Shown here: in pieces, positions 10,063 to 41,582 of the stretch
How the letters are laid out: each line of letters starts with the position of its first letter
Position numbering within the stretch: position 1 is the stretch's first letter
Source: Paratrimastix pyriformis
Taxonomy: Eukaryota; Preaxostyla; Paratrimastigidae
Assembly: GCA_027972325.1 (NCBI GenBank)
Contig: JAPMOS010000144.1
Span: forward strand, 21,001 to 85,000
Length of the DNA: 64,000 nt
Reading direction: 5' to 3'
The notes under the pieces: generated by a model
The model's input: the letters and a program-made list of their open reading frames with translations, nothing else
What the model was told of the DNA's origin: nothing
The model's database searches: none
Program-made: the position numbers and the translations under genes

Positions 10063-12935
10063 TTACTGTGGCCCACTCTCAACGAGGAGTTTTGACAAGG
10101 TGCGGCTGTAGTCCCGGGCGAGCAAAATGCCTTCGAGTTCCGCAGCACTGTTCCCACGTGCCCCCCCAACAACAACAACGAAAAAAACGTGAGTGCGCTG
10201 TCATCCGGTGGGGACGGGCATGCAGGGGAAGGAAGCGGAAGAGAAGGAACAACATTTTGGATGGGTGTGGGGGGGCTGATCTGATTGCCGTACTTTGGCA
10301 TTGATTTTCACATCCAATCGACTGTGGGAGTGCGTTCGGTCGCAAACATGAAGTCCCGCCCGCGTCAAAAAAAAAAAAATAATTATCCCACTGGCAATGA
10401 CGGATTGGAGCGATACGTACTATTAGCCAGAAACAGACCTCCTTGGCCACAAGTGTCCACGGCGCGCAAGAGGCGGAGTTGGGGTTCGGCAGGCAGGGAG
10501 GCAGCCACCCGGCCAAGGAGACGCTCGGGGAAGCTCCACCAGGCCCACCACTGGGCCAGCGGGGGGAGAGGCGTCTATGCGCACACACGGACAGAACGAG
10601 AGGGAGTGGAACGGAAGGATGCGTGAGATGGCGAAAAGAGCAACCCCGCCCACAAGGAAACGTGGGGCAGGACGACACACAGTCCCTGGCCGTGCCCCAT
10701 GTCCATCATGTCCATGGCCGTGCCCACTCTCCGCCTTTCCGTCGTGGCCCATGAGGAACCGATGCGCCCCGAGGCGGCAGTCGGGAACGCAATCATCATA
10801 TAATACCAATCATGACACACAGGCGGAAAAATCGATCGATACACAGACTGACAAACAAACGGAGGCAACGGGAGTGGAATGGAAGGAGGTGGGATGGAGG
10901 GAAGCACTGATTGCAGTGGGCATGATTCCTAACCATCAAAAGCCCACGGCACACACAGCACAGGCACGGCACGGAAAGAACAACGCCACACACTGGCGCA
11001 CCAACAGGCGAACACGAAGAAAGCGCGGCATCGGCAGACCTGTTGCTGTTGGGGAAGCATGGCTCCGGCCTGCCCCGCCTGGGCGCAAGCCTCATACACC
11101 AGCCGCTCAACGGATTCAAGCGAGTCACCGGCTGGCCCCTCGAAGGAGGGCAGCAGGTAGAGCAGGGCCGTGTTGGTGGTGGCCGGAAGAGGATTTGGGG
11201 CTGATGGTGATGGCGCTGTTGATGAGGCTGCCTGGAAGCCCATGGCTGCAGCCAAATCGCGCAGGAGCGGGTCGCATTGTCGGCTGGCCGCCCAGGCGCA
11301 GAGTTCGGCCGCCCAGCGCTGGGCCAGGGCCGGACAGGAGTCCGCGGGTGGGTCGAGGGTCCCCAGCAGGTCGGCCAGGTCGTGGTCGGGCAGGGCCGAG
11401 AGGAGACACATGAGCAGCCGGGCCTGGGCGCAGGTCATGGTGGCAGTGGCTGCTAAGAACCGGTTCAGATGGGGTCCCACCTGGGCCAGGGCCTGCAGGG
11501 CACCGTACCGGCGGAAGGCCCACTGGACTCGGGACTCGATGGCCAAGTGGGCCGGACGGAGGGGCACGGGGCCGGGGGCGTCGAGGCCCGGGGCCAGGGC
11601 CAGCGAGCAGAGGAATGAGAGGTAGACACCGGGCGAGGGGAATAGAGACGCGTCCTCGCCGGGGGCCATCGGGCTGGGGAGAGCAAGAATGTCCAGGGCA
11701 TGGCAGGCCGCTTCCAGTGGGGTCGAAGGGTCTAAAGAGGGAAGGGGCATGGTGTGGGGAGTGGAGAGGGGAACCAGAGCGATATGAAGCTCTGGGCAGC
11801 AATCCATCTGCGCAGAGACTCCAACTCGGGTGATAGTGACTCTGATTGGGGTACTTGGGGTACTTGGGGTACTTGGGGTGCTTGGGGTACTTGGGGTACT
11901 TGGGGTACTTGGGGTACTTGGGGTCCTTGGGGGGGGGGGGGGGGGGTAGTTTGGGGTAGTTTGGGGTACTTGGGGCTGGGGGACGGAACCGCGGCACCAG
12001 CGCGCCAGGGACTCGACCAGGGCCTGACGGAGGGGCCCGCAGTGGACCAGCACGTCGAGGGCCCTCCGGCGGAGGGCGGCGTAGCCTACACAACGGGCGG
12101 GCGTTGGAGAAGCGGTGAGTATGAATCGAGAGAGGGCCGCCACAGGCAATGATCAAACTGTCATTTGGTTCGTTGGGTCGCCATCACCTTCCAGCACGGT
12201 TCTGGATACAATGCGGTGCTGGCCAACCCCCCATTTGCGAATATCCCCCTGGTGCCCCCTCAGCAGACCGGGGGCAGTGAGGGTTGGTGGGCGCCAGAGC
12301 GCCTGCAGTGCCCCCTGGATTTGTTCCCGCAGGGAGGGAGCCACCACACCGGCGGGAGCCTCCAGTGCCCCAGGGGGGAGAGCCACCCCCATCGCACCGC
12401 CTTCTTCATCGCCTGCGGTCCGGAGCGCCCCGCTCTGCAACAGCCTCCGAAGCAGGTCCAGCGCAGCCTGCGGAAAGTTGGGATGGGGTGAGATGGGGAT
12501 GAGATGGGATGGGATGGGATGGGATGAGATGAGATGGTGCCCCAAGACACACCAAGACCCCCAGATGCGTGGAGTGGGATGATGATGATGAGGTCATGGC
12601 GGGTGGGATGGGATGATGATGGTGTCTCTGGCGGACCAAGGCGGCCGAGGCGGCGGCCCGGGTTCGCCTGGGGCCGGCGGCTGGGGCGGGCGAGGCAGGG
12701 GGCGAGTCGCTGGGCGGATGGGGAGCGCAGGCCGAGGTCACCAGCAGGGGCAGCAGCAGCCCCAGCTGGCCGATAAAATGCGCAACGGCGGGAGGCCGAG
12801 GGCCCGAGCGCTGGGGGGGGGGGGGAGGGGGGGGGGGGGGGGATCGGAGAAGGATGTCGTGTGGCCGAAAGCCTGACATTCCCATCATCATCATCATCCG
12901 GTCATCATCATCATCCGGTCATCATCATCATCCGG

Positions 12936-12992
<57 letters not shown>

Positions 12993-13250
12993 ACCAATCA
13001 TCATCATCAACCAATCATCATCAACCAATCATCATCAACCAATCATCATCAACCAATCATCATCAACCAATCATCATCAACCAATCATCATCAACCAATC
13101 ATCATCAACCAATCATCATCAACCAATTATCATCAACCAATCATCATCAACCAATCATCATCAACCAATCATCATCAACCAATCATCATCAACCAATCAT
13201 CATCAACCAATCATCATCAACCAATCATCATCAACCAATCATCATCAACC

Positions 13251-13298
<48 letters not shown>

Positions 13299-15879
13299 CA
13301 TCATCATCCAATCATCATCCTCATCCTCATCATCATCTGCTCATCATCCATCATCGTTCTGCCTCTTTTCCATTCGACCGCCCGCAGAGTGTCGAAGTCC
13401 ATCCCCGGAGAGAAAGACGCTTCAACGCGACGGGACGGACCAGGGCGACCGAGCGCAGGAGGCGGATGCAGAGCAGTCGCGCACGGGAGGGTGCCGGGCA
13501 GCGCCAGGTGAAGATCAAGAGCGCCTGGGGTGGCGACGGCAGAGCGGGGAGGAGTGGTGAGCAGGCTGAAGTATGGAACGTGTTGGACGGGTGATGGAAC
13601 ACGGGATGATGATGAGGAGGAGGATTGGATGATGCTGATGATGATGATGATTGGGTGATAATAGGATGCTGATTGGATGCTGATGACGATGATGCTGACG
13701 CTGATGCTGATGCTGATGTAGGATGATGTAGGATGATGGATAATGATGGATAATGATGCTGCTGCCGAGACGATTGGATGAGAGTGGCGGATGATCCCGG
13801 CCAGACCTGCAGCAGGCGCCCCAGCAGCCCGACGCGTTCCTGCTCCCCCTCAGCCTCCTGCCCCACCAGCATCGTGACCTGGGCCCAGCCCAGGCACGCC
13901 TCCACAAGCTCTTGCACCATCTGCAGAACGCTCTCAGCCGCCCGACTCAGAGCCGCACCCGGTGGCGGCAATACCGTGCCCATCCAGGCGTCCCCAGCCA
14001 GGGGTAACGTCGGCGGGGCAAGCAAGTCCAGAAGGTGGGTCAGGATGGGGGTGCAGGAGGCGGGAAGGGCCAGGGTGGCGGTGGCGGCGGCTGGGGACGG
14101 GGTGAGGGTGGCCGTGGAGGCGGCGGGGGTCGCGTTGTGGATCAGGGGGACGAGAAGCCCGATGGCCGAGAGGTTGAGCGAGAGGTACGCGTCGTTGAGG
14201 GTCGCTGGGCGGGCCTGGGCGGGGCAGGTGATGTGATATGTGGGGGGAGAGTCGAATCAGTGACAATCACGTAATTGGCCCACCACCACCACCATCATCA
14301 TCATCACCATCACCATCACCATCACCGCTTCTCCCGTTTTTGCTCCCTTATATCGCGGCACTCCAGACCTGTTCCTTCTCCCCGGCAGCCAGGCCCTTCT
14401 CCGTGGCGCTGCCCAGGGCCCACGCGTCGACCTGGCTGCCCCCGAACGGGAAGTGCTCCAGCACATAGCGTTCCCACAGCCGCATCCAGCCGGCACCCCC
14501 GCCGCCCCAGCGGGAGGGCCGAGGGGACGGGCTGGGCGAGGGGACGGGGGACGGGGAGAGGGCCGGGAGTGGCGGTGAGAGACGCGGAGAGTCCGAGGGA
14601 GGCGGCGGTGGCGAGCCGCGCGGTCGCTTTTGCTTCAAGTTGGATGAGGATCTGGGCGGCGGCGGGGGGCTTGGCGTCCGCCCGGCTTGTTTCTGCTGCT
14701 GCTGCTGCTGGTCAATGGCCCGCTGGCGGCCGGGCGACGCCTGGCCCTTGCGACGGGGGGACCCCTGTGGGGACGGGGACGGGGACGGGACGGGGTGCTC
14801 GTCGTCCGCTTCGGACATCGCGCTTGCCATGGCCGATGCGAAACTACCTCCGGCCAGCGGGGGGGTTAAGGCGGGTGGGGGTGGTGATGATGACATCATC
14901 CGGTCGACATCACCCTCCGTGGGCATGGCGCGGCCGGATGGGCTGCGTTTGGGAGCTGGCTTGGGAGCGCGGCCGCCCAGGGCCGACCGCAGGAAGGCGG
15001 GCAGGGCGCCGGGTGACTTGGGTGAGCTCTCGACTCGGCTCCGCTTGCGGGGCTGGTCGACCAGGGGCGGCACGGCCACCACGGGGACGGGGGCCAGAAG
15101 GACCGGGGAGGAGGAGGCAGCGGGCACGGGGGTGGTGGAAGGCAGGGGCACTGGTGACGTGCTGCCCTGACGAACGGGAGGTGGGGTTGGTGGCTGTGGC
15201 CCCGTCGCCACCATCTGGTCTTCGTCGGGCGGCGGGGGGGTTGAAGCCGCTGGGGGAGGGAGCGGCGGCAGGGGCGAGGGTGGCGGGGGTGACGCCGACG
15301 CGGCCAGGGTGGATCCCGCCCCGACCGTCTCGAGAACGTACAACCCGGGGTGCTGGTGCGCCAGGACGCGCACACACATGGCGATGCATTCCAGGGTCGC
15401 CCGCAGGAGGTCGATGGGCACCGGGACGGGTTCGTCGGCCTGTGACCGGCCACCGCCGCGCTGTCCGCCCCGCTGGGCGCTTCGTGCCGCGGCCTCATTC
15501 AGGACCACAGCAGGGTCGACTTCCAGCCAGACGCCAAGCATCATTCGGACGCAGCCGAGGAGGAAGGGCAGGCTGAAGGGGCTGCTTGTGGTGGCAGGGG
15601 CGGCGGCGGCGGCGAGGAGAGCCGGGGGAGGCGGCCGGTCGAGGGCGTTGGGCCGATGTGGTTGCCAGACGAGGGCCGTGCCTGCCGGGGTCACGTTCTC
15701 ATCCCCCTGGTCGGCGACTTCATCAATCTCGTCGGGCTGCTGCGAACCGGCGCCGCCAACATCGAGGCCGCTGTTCTGCATGACATCAACCAAGGTCTGC
15801 ACGACCAGGAGACGCTCCTCGGCCATGGTATCTGCCTTACCCCGGCCACCCCGACCTCCACCTGGCTGCTGCTGTTGCT

Positions 15880-15915
<36 letters not shown>

Positions 15916-17369
15916 ACTGAGCCGAACCCGATGTGCGCACAGTCCCAAGGAGCGAGGTGTGCGAGAGGGCCGCGACGTGCCGGCCGAAACCGAGTGTGGC
16001 CGTGCTCGTGGCCACGGCCGAGGAGGACGGGGCCAGGGCCGAGTGGAGCTGGGTCAGGAAGGTGGCCAGGGTGCGGGGCGAGGGATCCCCGGGCTGCGCG
16101 GGCGGCGGCCGATGCGGATCGGGGCGAGTCTGCAGAGGCAGAAATGGGGGGGTTGAGAGGGTTGCGAGACTCAGGTATCGTCATCGTCCCACTGTTCCGC
16201 CACCCAACACGCCCCTCGCAACAGCCGAAGAGAGCGACCACACGGACCGGGATGACTGTGGGCGCAAGAAGCACGGCCAAGGTCCGGCTGGCATCAAGGT
16301 CCATTGCCAAGGCATCCTGCACGGTGGCCGCGGGGCCGGCCCCGGCTCCAGCCACACCCTGGGTGGTCGACCCGCCCCCGGTTTTGGAGACGGACTCCTG
16401 GATGGCACCCGTCATGGCGGTGGTCGAGGAGGAGGAGACCGAGAGGGAACCGCCCGGGGTGGTAATGGCCGTGCTGGCGCTAGAACCCAGGGGTTATATA
16501 TACACATTCGGTGGACGGGGCTCGTGGCAGACCCGGAATTGATGCCCAATGTGATGGCGAGTGCGTCCAGGGCGGAACCAAACGAAGGCGAGAGAAGCAT
16601 CAGAAGGGCATGCGAAAACTGCCATCGTCAAGAAATGGGAGTGTGGATGGTACCCCAGAGGAGAAACAGGCTGACCTCAAATGCCGCCCGCGGATCGGCA
16701 CAAAACGATTCGTGGTGGTGCATCAGAAAGAGAGCGGCCTTGAGGGAGACCCCACGCACACCGGGGTTAGGGTGCGCCAGACCCACCATGAGGTGGGCAC
16801 GAAAGAGGGCCGTGAAGGGAGACAGGACTTTCTGCGAATGTTGAGTGTGTCCGGAACAAGGTTCAGAGAAACACAGTGTTGAGAAATAGTATCAGACCGA
16901 GGGGGCAGCCTGGACGAGGTGCGTGAAGGTGGTCAGAGCCGCATCGCGGACGGTGCTATCCGAATCGAGGAGATGTTCAAGAGCTCCTTGAAAAAGGAGC
17001 TGAGATTGGATGGAAAGAAGAGCCGGGGCGCGTGTAGTAATCTCAACGATGCCAGAAAGTGCGTCTAAACCGGAACGGGACAGTGAACGGGAAGGCACGG
17101 ATGTTGGGACGAGACCTTTTCGAACTGTGGCGTTGTGGTGCCCCAACTGCCGGAGCAGGTCGTCCACGGTTAAATTACGACTCGTAACGGGGCCGGACTT
17201 GTCCTCGGTGATACTCTGGGAAGGCAGATCGAGGGCTAAGAGAATGATGTTGAAATGTATCGCCCTTTGGTTGAAACAGACACTTCGACTCGAGGGACTG
17301 GATTGTTGGGCGGCGGGCCGCCTTTTTGGCCGCCTTATCTTTCTGGATCTTCCGGAGGCTGCCGGACAT
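10063..17369 (-). CDS. IPI1/TEX10-like pre-rRNA-processing (Rix1 complex) protein
   Basis: Likely nucleolar component of the Rix1/IPI complex in 60S maturation. Exons: 17369-17282, 17235-17116, 17064-16898, 16831-16676, 16618-16533, 16479-16248, 16129-14369, 14214-13807, 13524-13441, 12810-12637, 12467-12188, 12085-11990, 11824-11040, 10550-10439, plus a last exon about 10147-10063. Phases agree to 10439, giving about 1,516 residues. The N-terminus has Lys-rich MSGSLRKIQKDKAAKK, then RNLTVDDLLRQLGHHNATV and RKDALSGIVEI, and LSPFTALFRAHLMVGLAHPN, all matching TEX10/IPI1. Later blocks (MMLGVWLEVDP, WERYVLEHFPF, LLYLLPSFEGP) follow human TEX10 order. The size is inflated by Pro/Ser-rich linkers and a polyQ tract at 15868-15912. 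The link from 10439 to the last exon is unresolved. Confidence 0.85.
11836..11948. repeat. Nonanucleotide microsatellite
   Basis: About a dozen copies of GGTACTTGG are followed by a G run, inside an intron of the IPI1/TEX10-like gene. Confidence 0.9.
12811..13440. repeat. Intron of G-run, CAT microsatellite and 11-bp minisatellite
   Basis: Intron between IPI1/TEX10-like exons 9 and 10. It holds a G run (12812-12842), pure (CAT)n around 12935-12990, then some 20 copies of CATCAACCAAT (12990-13255) and further CAT units to about 13345. The repeat is short and unspaced, so it is not CRISPR-like. Confidence 0.9.
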
Positions 17370-17746
17370 TGTTTGGGAGAAAACCCGGAAGAACCGCCTT
17401 GACCCGGGGGAACAAACTTCCTGCCGGATAAAGAGAGTTGCACGAAAAAAGTTGCTTTCTTCTGCTTTTTTCTTTCTCCACTTTCTTTCTTCTTTTTTTT
17501 CTTCACCCAAGAAAGACCTCTCGCCTCGAGTCCCAGACCGCTCCTCGTGCACAAACGCAACGACAAAAAATTTACTTTTTTCTTTCTCACTTTCTTTTTT
17601 CTTTCTCCACTTCTTTCTCCTTTTTTACAACTTTCGTGCAACTCTAAGAAACAGCGCAGTCCTCTCCACTCTCGAAATGCCGTGCAAAGAGGGGCAGAAT
17701 GCATATTCATAATACAGAAAGAAGGACTCGGAAGGAAACATCGAGA

Positions 17747-36282
<18,536 letters not shown>

Positions 36283-37214
36283 CTTTTCGAGCATGATGAG
36301 ATCTTCGACCAAAAGGGAGGAGGAGGGAGAGTCAGAGGAAACCCTCGGGATTTACACGATTACTGCATCACGGATGCTGGCATCTCCAGCTCCGTGTCTC
36401 TCCACCGCTTCAGTTCAGACGTCCTTCTGTGTCACCGAGGTGCTAATCGCCCCGACGAAGTCCAGGAGGCCGCCGGACCACAGGAGACACAGCCGAACAG
36501 GGGCGCAAATGCCACCAGTGAACGCCCGGAAGGGGATGGCAGGGGATGAGTTTCTGTCTGTTTCTGTTGTGATACAGGGGGATGTACTGCCCACTCAAGG
36601 GTCATGTCACCCCCCTCCCCCCCATCCCTCCCCACCCATACGCACAAGCACGCATTTATGCTGTCTCTTCTACTTCTCCTGTTTATTTTTATTTTCCCGT
36701 GACTTCTCCATTTCTGTTTGATACACTCCCACACCTAGGAATGGCCGGTAAATAACAGACCTGGGGAGGGGGGTCCGAAGACAGGGCAGGCAACTGGCAC
36801 TCCCCCAGGCCAAAAATCGGTGCGTGCTCTGAGAAAGATGTGTGATGGTGGTGTGATGGCGAGTGTGTCTTGTGAGGTCAGGGACGGTTGACGTTTTGTC
36901 TGCCGGCCATCGAACCGCTTTTCGACGAATTTGACAAGATCACCGTCCATTTGTTCGACACGGCCCCCGGCCGTGTGTGTGTGTGTGTGAGGAGATGCCT
37001 GGAGTTGATGGATGGGTGGAATGGGTGGGCGGGTGGGATAAAAACCTTTGCGCATACAAGGTGACAAATTCGCTCATGACATAGAAATTGGTGGAGCATC
37101 CAATTTTTTCAGGATGATCATCAGCAATTGAAGGAGGAGTCAGCCAAACTGCGTCGCGCGACTGAGGAAATCGCCCGCCGGTAGTCTGAAAAACCCCACA
37201 GGACGGAGCCACTA
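36283..37214. other. Divergent intergenic region with a repeat copy; no firm gene
   Basis: Lies between the vWA gene (minus) and the ALG3 fusion gene (plus). It contains copy D of the dispersed repeat at about 36640-36735, here in plus orientation. A few minus-strand frames look peptide-like (for example around 36440-36560 and 37046-37077), but I could not join them in phase, so no gene is called. Confidence 0.5.
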
Positions 37215-40200
37215 ATGCGGCGTGGTGTTGTGTTGCTCCTGGTGCTGCTGGCGTCTCTGGTCGCAGCAAGGGGGCTGACCAATGGACCCTATTTAGAACA
37301 GCACAGCGAGTTCGTCAGCGGAGATGCCCTCTCGATTTCTGTGTCGGCATCGGAAAAATTCTTCACCGTCCTTGCCAATGACAGTTCCATCTATGTTTTC
37401 CGTGTCCTTATGTACCCGTCACTTTATCCGTATTGGCAGTACCTGTATTATGGCGCCCTACGGCCGTCCCTGCAGCCAACGGAACGCATCATCCGGACTC
37501 AACTGGACGCCGATGCCAAAACTCTCTTCGTGATCTCCTTGAAAGATTCCCTCCCCCAAATTCGGCGATTTGAGTGGATGTACTTGGAGGAAAAGGTCCC
37601 TCATCTGAACAATCGCCGGCCGCTCCGGTCCTTCCTCCCCGGCAGCCCCTACCTCACCACCAACGAACTCACCCCCATCACCGGGTTTGAGATCGCCGAT
37701 CCCGTTGACGAATACAACGATGTTTGGTTGGAGCTGACCGACACAACCCTGGGGAATATCACCAAATCCACCCTTGTTCGACCACGGGGAGCGGCTCCCA
37801 CCCCGGTGCGTCTGCCCGTCTGGGTGCCATCCGGGGCCACGGGTGCCTCCGTCATGGCCATCTCGGCGTCGGGTCGATGGGGCGCCGCCGATTGTGGTGA
37901 TCACCTCGAAATCGTGGACTTCTACGCCCGACCCCTTTTGGCCACCTCAGGGGTCGACCTTCCCCCGGGCGAATCTCCGGTCGCCCTGCAGTTCCTCCAG
38001 TGGGAGTGCGGTGAGGCCCTGCTTGCCATCATGAAGCCCGACACGCCGCTGGTGCACCCGGCCCTGCCTCGGATGGCAGTTTGGGCGCGAGACCACGAAA
38101 GGGGTGGCATCTGGGCCCCGGTGTCACTCGCCGCGCAGGTGGATCCGGCTCTGCCCCTGTGGGACGTCGAGTGTCTGTGGTGGGGCCCTCCTCCTCCTCC
38201 TCCTCCTCCTCCTCCACCTCTTCCTCACTCACTCCTTCCCTGCCAGCTCCCAGCGGAATCTCCGCAGACAAGGTTTCATCACATCCACCCACCCCCACCA
38301 CCCCAACCACCCACCCACACATGCACCCACGCCAGCCCATGGGGACGTTGTCTTCCAGGGCGTTGTCGCCTTGGGCAAGGAGCCGTCCCTCCAAGCCGCC
38401 GACTGCTACCGATCGGGCACCGACACACGTCCGTAGCTCCGGTTCCATATGGTACCTGCTTGCACTCGGATGGTGATCTGACCGTCTCCCTTGCTCGCCG
38501 CCGCCTTCATACATTCGCCTGTTGGTATTCACTGACTCCCTTTGCATGAAAATCAATACAGACCACAGACTGTGGGCTTTGTCGGGGAAACTATTTCGTG
38601 CATCTCTGTTGCCAAATGTGCGCCTCATCTCTTGTTTATGCCCCATTTTTTGTTCGCAGTCCGCGTGCCGTTCGTGTTGCAGTACAGCAACCCCTCCGGG
38701 ACGACGGGCGCGCTGGTCATCGGGGAGCTCGTGCGGTCGCCCGCCCCTTCCGACCCCGCCTACACCCTGGCCGTGTTGCAGTCCATCTCCTACCTCGACC
38801 TCTCCCAGGAGCCCATCCCCGGGCTCCTGCAGGTCGACTTCTCCCAAGATAACCGCCAGTTGGTCGTGGCTACCCCCGGGGCGATATCCACCGCCTCCAT
38901 CCTGCACTCGTACATCTATGCTACGCATCCCTGCCGGACCCGGGGCACCTGCGGGTCATATCAACCCCTGCCGACCTTCCCCCTGCGGGACTGTCCCCGG
39001 GTCACGGCCCTGGGCGCGTACCACTTCCGGTCCTACTCGACCCTGGTCGGGTGCGGCCCCCACCTGCGCACCGTCTCGCGCCAGCCGCCCACCGCGCCCC
39101 TCGCCGCGGCCCTCCTCGCCCCGAGCGCCGGGGCCAACTTCCCACCGCACTGCGACCAGCGCGCCCGGCTCTCGAGTTTCTATCTGCCGCCCGTGCCCTT
39201 CCCGGTCCGCCAGGACACGGAACACCTCGGGCTGGGGTTCGCCTTCCTCCAACGGCACTTCCCGGCCTGGCTCGCGCTCCCAGGGACTCCCAACGACGAT
39301 AACACCGTCAGCAGCATGCGGCAACTCATGTGGCGCTCCGCGGCCGCAGTTGGGGCGCTCTTCATCGCCGGGGTTCTTGCCGCCATCCTCCTGCTGCGCT
39401 GCTGGGCGCGGGCCGAGCGCCGTCTCTGCGCCCGCTGGCTGCCGGCGCCGCCTCCCGACGAGCATCTCGAGCCGCCACTCGCAACCGCCGAAGCTGCGGC
39501 CCCGTCGGCACCCGCCGCCACCCAGAACATTGTTGAGCTGGCCCCCGGCCCCCTGCAGCCCGTCGTCATGCCCCAAGTGGCCGGCCCAGCCCCTGCTACT
39601 GCTGCTGCTCTTCCTTCCCCCACCCCACCTGCTCCCCTTTCTCCCGCCCCGGCCCCGGCCCCGGCCCCAGCCCCGGCCCCGACCCCTGTTCCTCCTCCAC
39701 AACCCGCAGTCCCTGACCCTGCCGCCGTCACTTCCACCCCTGCTGCTTGCGCCCCTCTGCCCGCCTGGCTTCGACCTGTGGCGCGCGCGGCCCGGTGGCC
39801 CTACCTGATCCCGGCAGCCTCGCTGTGCCTGCTGGGGTTCAGCCTGGTCGAGATCCTGTTCATGCCCGCATTCACCAACGACTGGCCGGCCCATCTGAAC
39901 CACATCAGACGCTGGCTGGCCACCTTTGGCCTGGCGCCCCCCGTGGCCCCGCTGGCCAGCGCCGCCAGCCCCGGGCTCGATTTCCGTGCGGGATACATGC
40001 ATTACCATGGGCCCTGCACATACCCGGCCGGGTTCCTCTATCTCTACACGGCCCTGTCGTACCTGCTGTGTGATTCGCTGCCTCTCTTCCAGCTGGCCTG
40101 GGCCCTGACCGAAGCCGTCCATCTCAACCTGCTGGGACTCTTCACCACCCGCGTCCTGGGGCTGCATCCCCTCTGGGCACTGCTGGCCCTGCTCAGCAAC

Positions 40201-41307
40201 CGGCTGCACCTGTACAATGTCCGGGTGGTCATCAACGACTTCCCCCTGGTGGTTCTGATGTTCCTCGCCATGTACCTGCTCGTCGGCACGACCCGGAGGG
40301 CACCTCGCCCCCTGGCAGGCTCGCTGCTCTACTCATTTGTGCTTACCTGCAAGCTGAACTTCGTGTTCTACCTGCCTGCCTGGGGCCTGGCCCTGTGGGC
40401 CGAGTACGGGTTCTGGCGGGCCGTCGGGTATGGCTGCTGCTTCCTGGCGGTGCAGCTGGTTGCCGGCGCTCCGTTTTTGCTCTCCAACCCAGTGGCCTAC
40501 CTCACCACGGCATACGACCTGGGCCGGACCCTCCTCTGGGAGAAAACGCGCACCTTCAAATTCGTGGGCCGGCTGCTCTATGACGAGCCCATCTTTCTGA
40601 AGCTGCTCCTGGTCCTGCCGTTTGTCTTTCTGGCCCTGGTGGTGGTCCGGCTGTTCTGCTCACTGCTGGCCCACCACCGCCAAGGGGCACCACAGACCAG
40701 TGCCCAGCTGAGGGCCCGGGTGATCTTTGGCGGGCTGATTCTCTCCAACTTCTGCATGGTGGCTTTCTCCCGGGGGCTCTACACGCCCTTCATGTGCTGG
40801 TACTTCTACGGATACCCAGTGATGTTGGGCCTCCTCGCATGTCTGTTGCGCCTGCTTTTGTTTAATCGTCATCGCTCATGATTTTCCACTTGTTGCACGA
40901 CTTGTTGCTGCACAGCCGACGCGCACATCCCCTACAGCGCGATCCCTCTGCTGTGGCTCTCCCACGAGGTGATGTTCCGCTTCTGGGGATCCCATTCCAC
41001 CGAGTTGTACGTGACCTTTGCCTATGGGATCCTCAACATTGCCGTTCTCCTGATGTGCGTGTCAGGGTTTTATCACCTGACACGCCCAATGTTCCCGCCT
41101 CGGAGAAAGGCTCCCGTGCGTGCGCCAACAATACCTGCCCCAGAAGCAGTGGATGATGGAGGTGACTCCGATTCTCTCAGCAGCAGCATTGACAGCGATG
41201 GAGATGACTCGCTTGAAGCGGAGCCTGCAGTCCCGCCACTCCCTGCCGACCAAGTGGAGAGTGAATTGCCGCAAGGAGGTTTCGAGGCCAAATCCAAAAT
41301 TGAATGA
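37215..41307 (+). CDS. ALG3: ALG3 mannosyltransferase fused to a secreted-type ectodomain
   Basis: Three exons close in phase: 37215-38172, 38660-40840, 40916-41307 (1,176 residues). Residues 1-20 are a signal peptide (MRRGVVLLLVLLASLVAA). A Cys-containing, possibly beta-propeller-like ectodomain of about 530 residues follows, then one membrane helix (AAAVGALFIAGVLAAILLL) and a Pro/Ala-rich linker. From about 39770 the frame is ALG3 (GT58), the ER enzyme that adds the first alpha-1,3-mannose from Dol-P-Man to Man5GlcNAc2-PP-dolichol. Marks are FTNDWPAHLNHIRRWL, GPCTYPAGFLYLYTALSYLL, NVRVVINDFPLVVLMF, SNPVAYLTTAYDLGRTLLWE and SNFCMVAFSRGLYTPFMCWY. No stop separates the two parts. The tail is acidic and Ser-rich. 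ALG3 is usually about 430 residues, so this is over twice the size. Confidence 0.92.
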
Positions 41308-41582
41308 GCGTACTTCTCTGGGTGTTTTTGGTTTTCTGTTTTGTTATTTCGAATCATACGATCAGCCTATCTCACCATCTGGGTCTAGCAAGCTATCTCA
41401 CGTGTCGCGACGGATTCTTTTGGAGACTCATCTGCCTCGTCCATCGCTCGTTTCTTGATCTCGTTGGATGACCTCCTGTACTGCGATGGAGACCCAGCCA
41501 CATTTCCCCGCTGTCTGCGGGATGAGTCCCAGAACATGCTTCCACGTGGTGTCCAAGACCCCTCCAAATCCACTCTCTGTCA
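41308..41582. other. Short intergenic stretch
   Basis: Lies between ALG3 and the next plus-strand gene. No feature was seen. Confidence 0.6.

Noticed and set aside
10180-10300. Possible penultimate exon of the IPI1/TEX10-like gene
   Set aside because: It fits the last exon in phase but not the exon ending at 10439, so it is left out of the model.
12990-13255. Regular short repeats that look array-like (CRISPR?)
   Set aside because: 11-bp units follow each other with no spacers, in an intron of a eukaryotic gene, so this is a minisatellite.
36400-37110. Possible small minus-strand gene between the vWA and ALG3 genes
   Set aside because: Peptide-like fragments exist, but the splice phases I tried do not join them without stops or frame conflict.
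39568-40840. ALG3 as an independent gene starting at an internal Met near 39568
   Set aside because: The upstream domain has no stop or donor before it and shares the frame, so fusion is the simpler reading. It is kept as the alternative to test.
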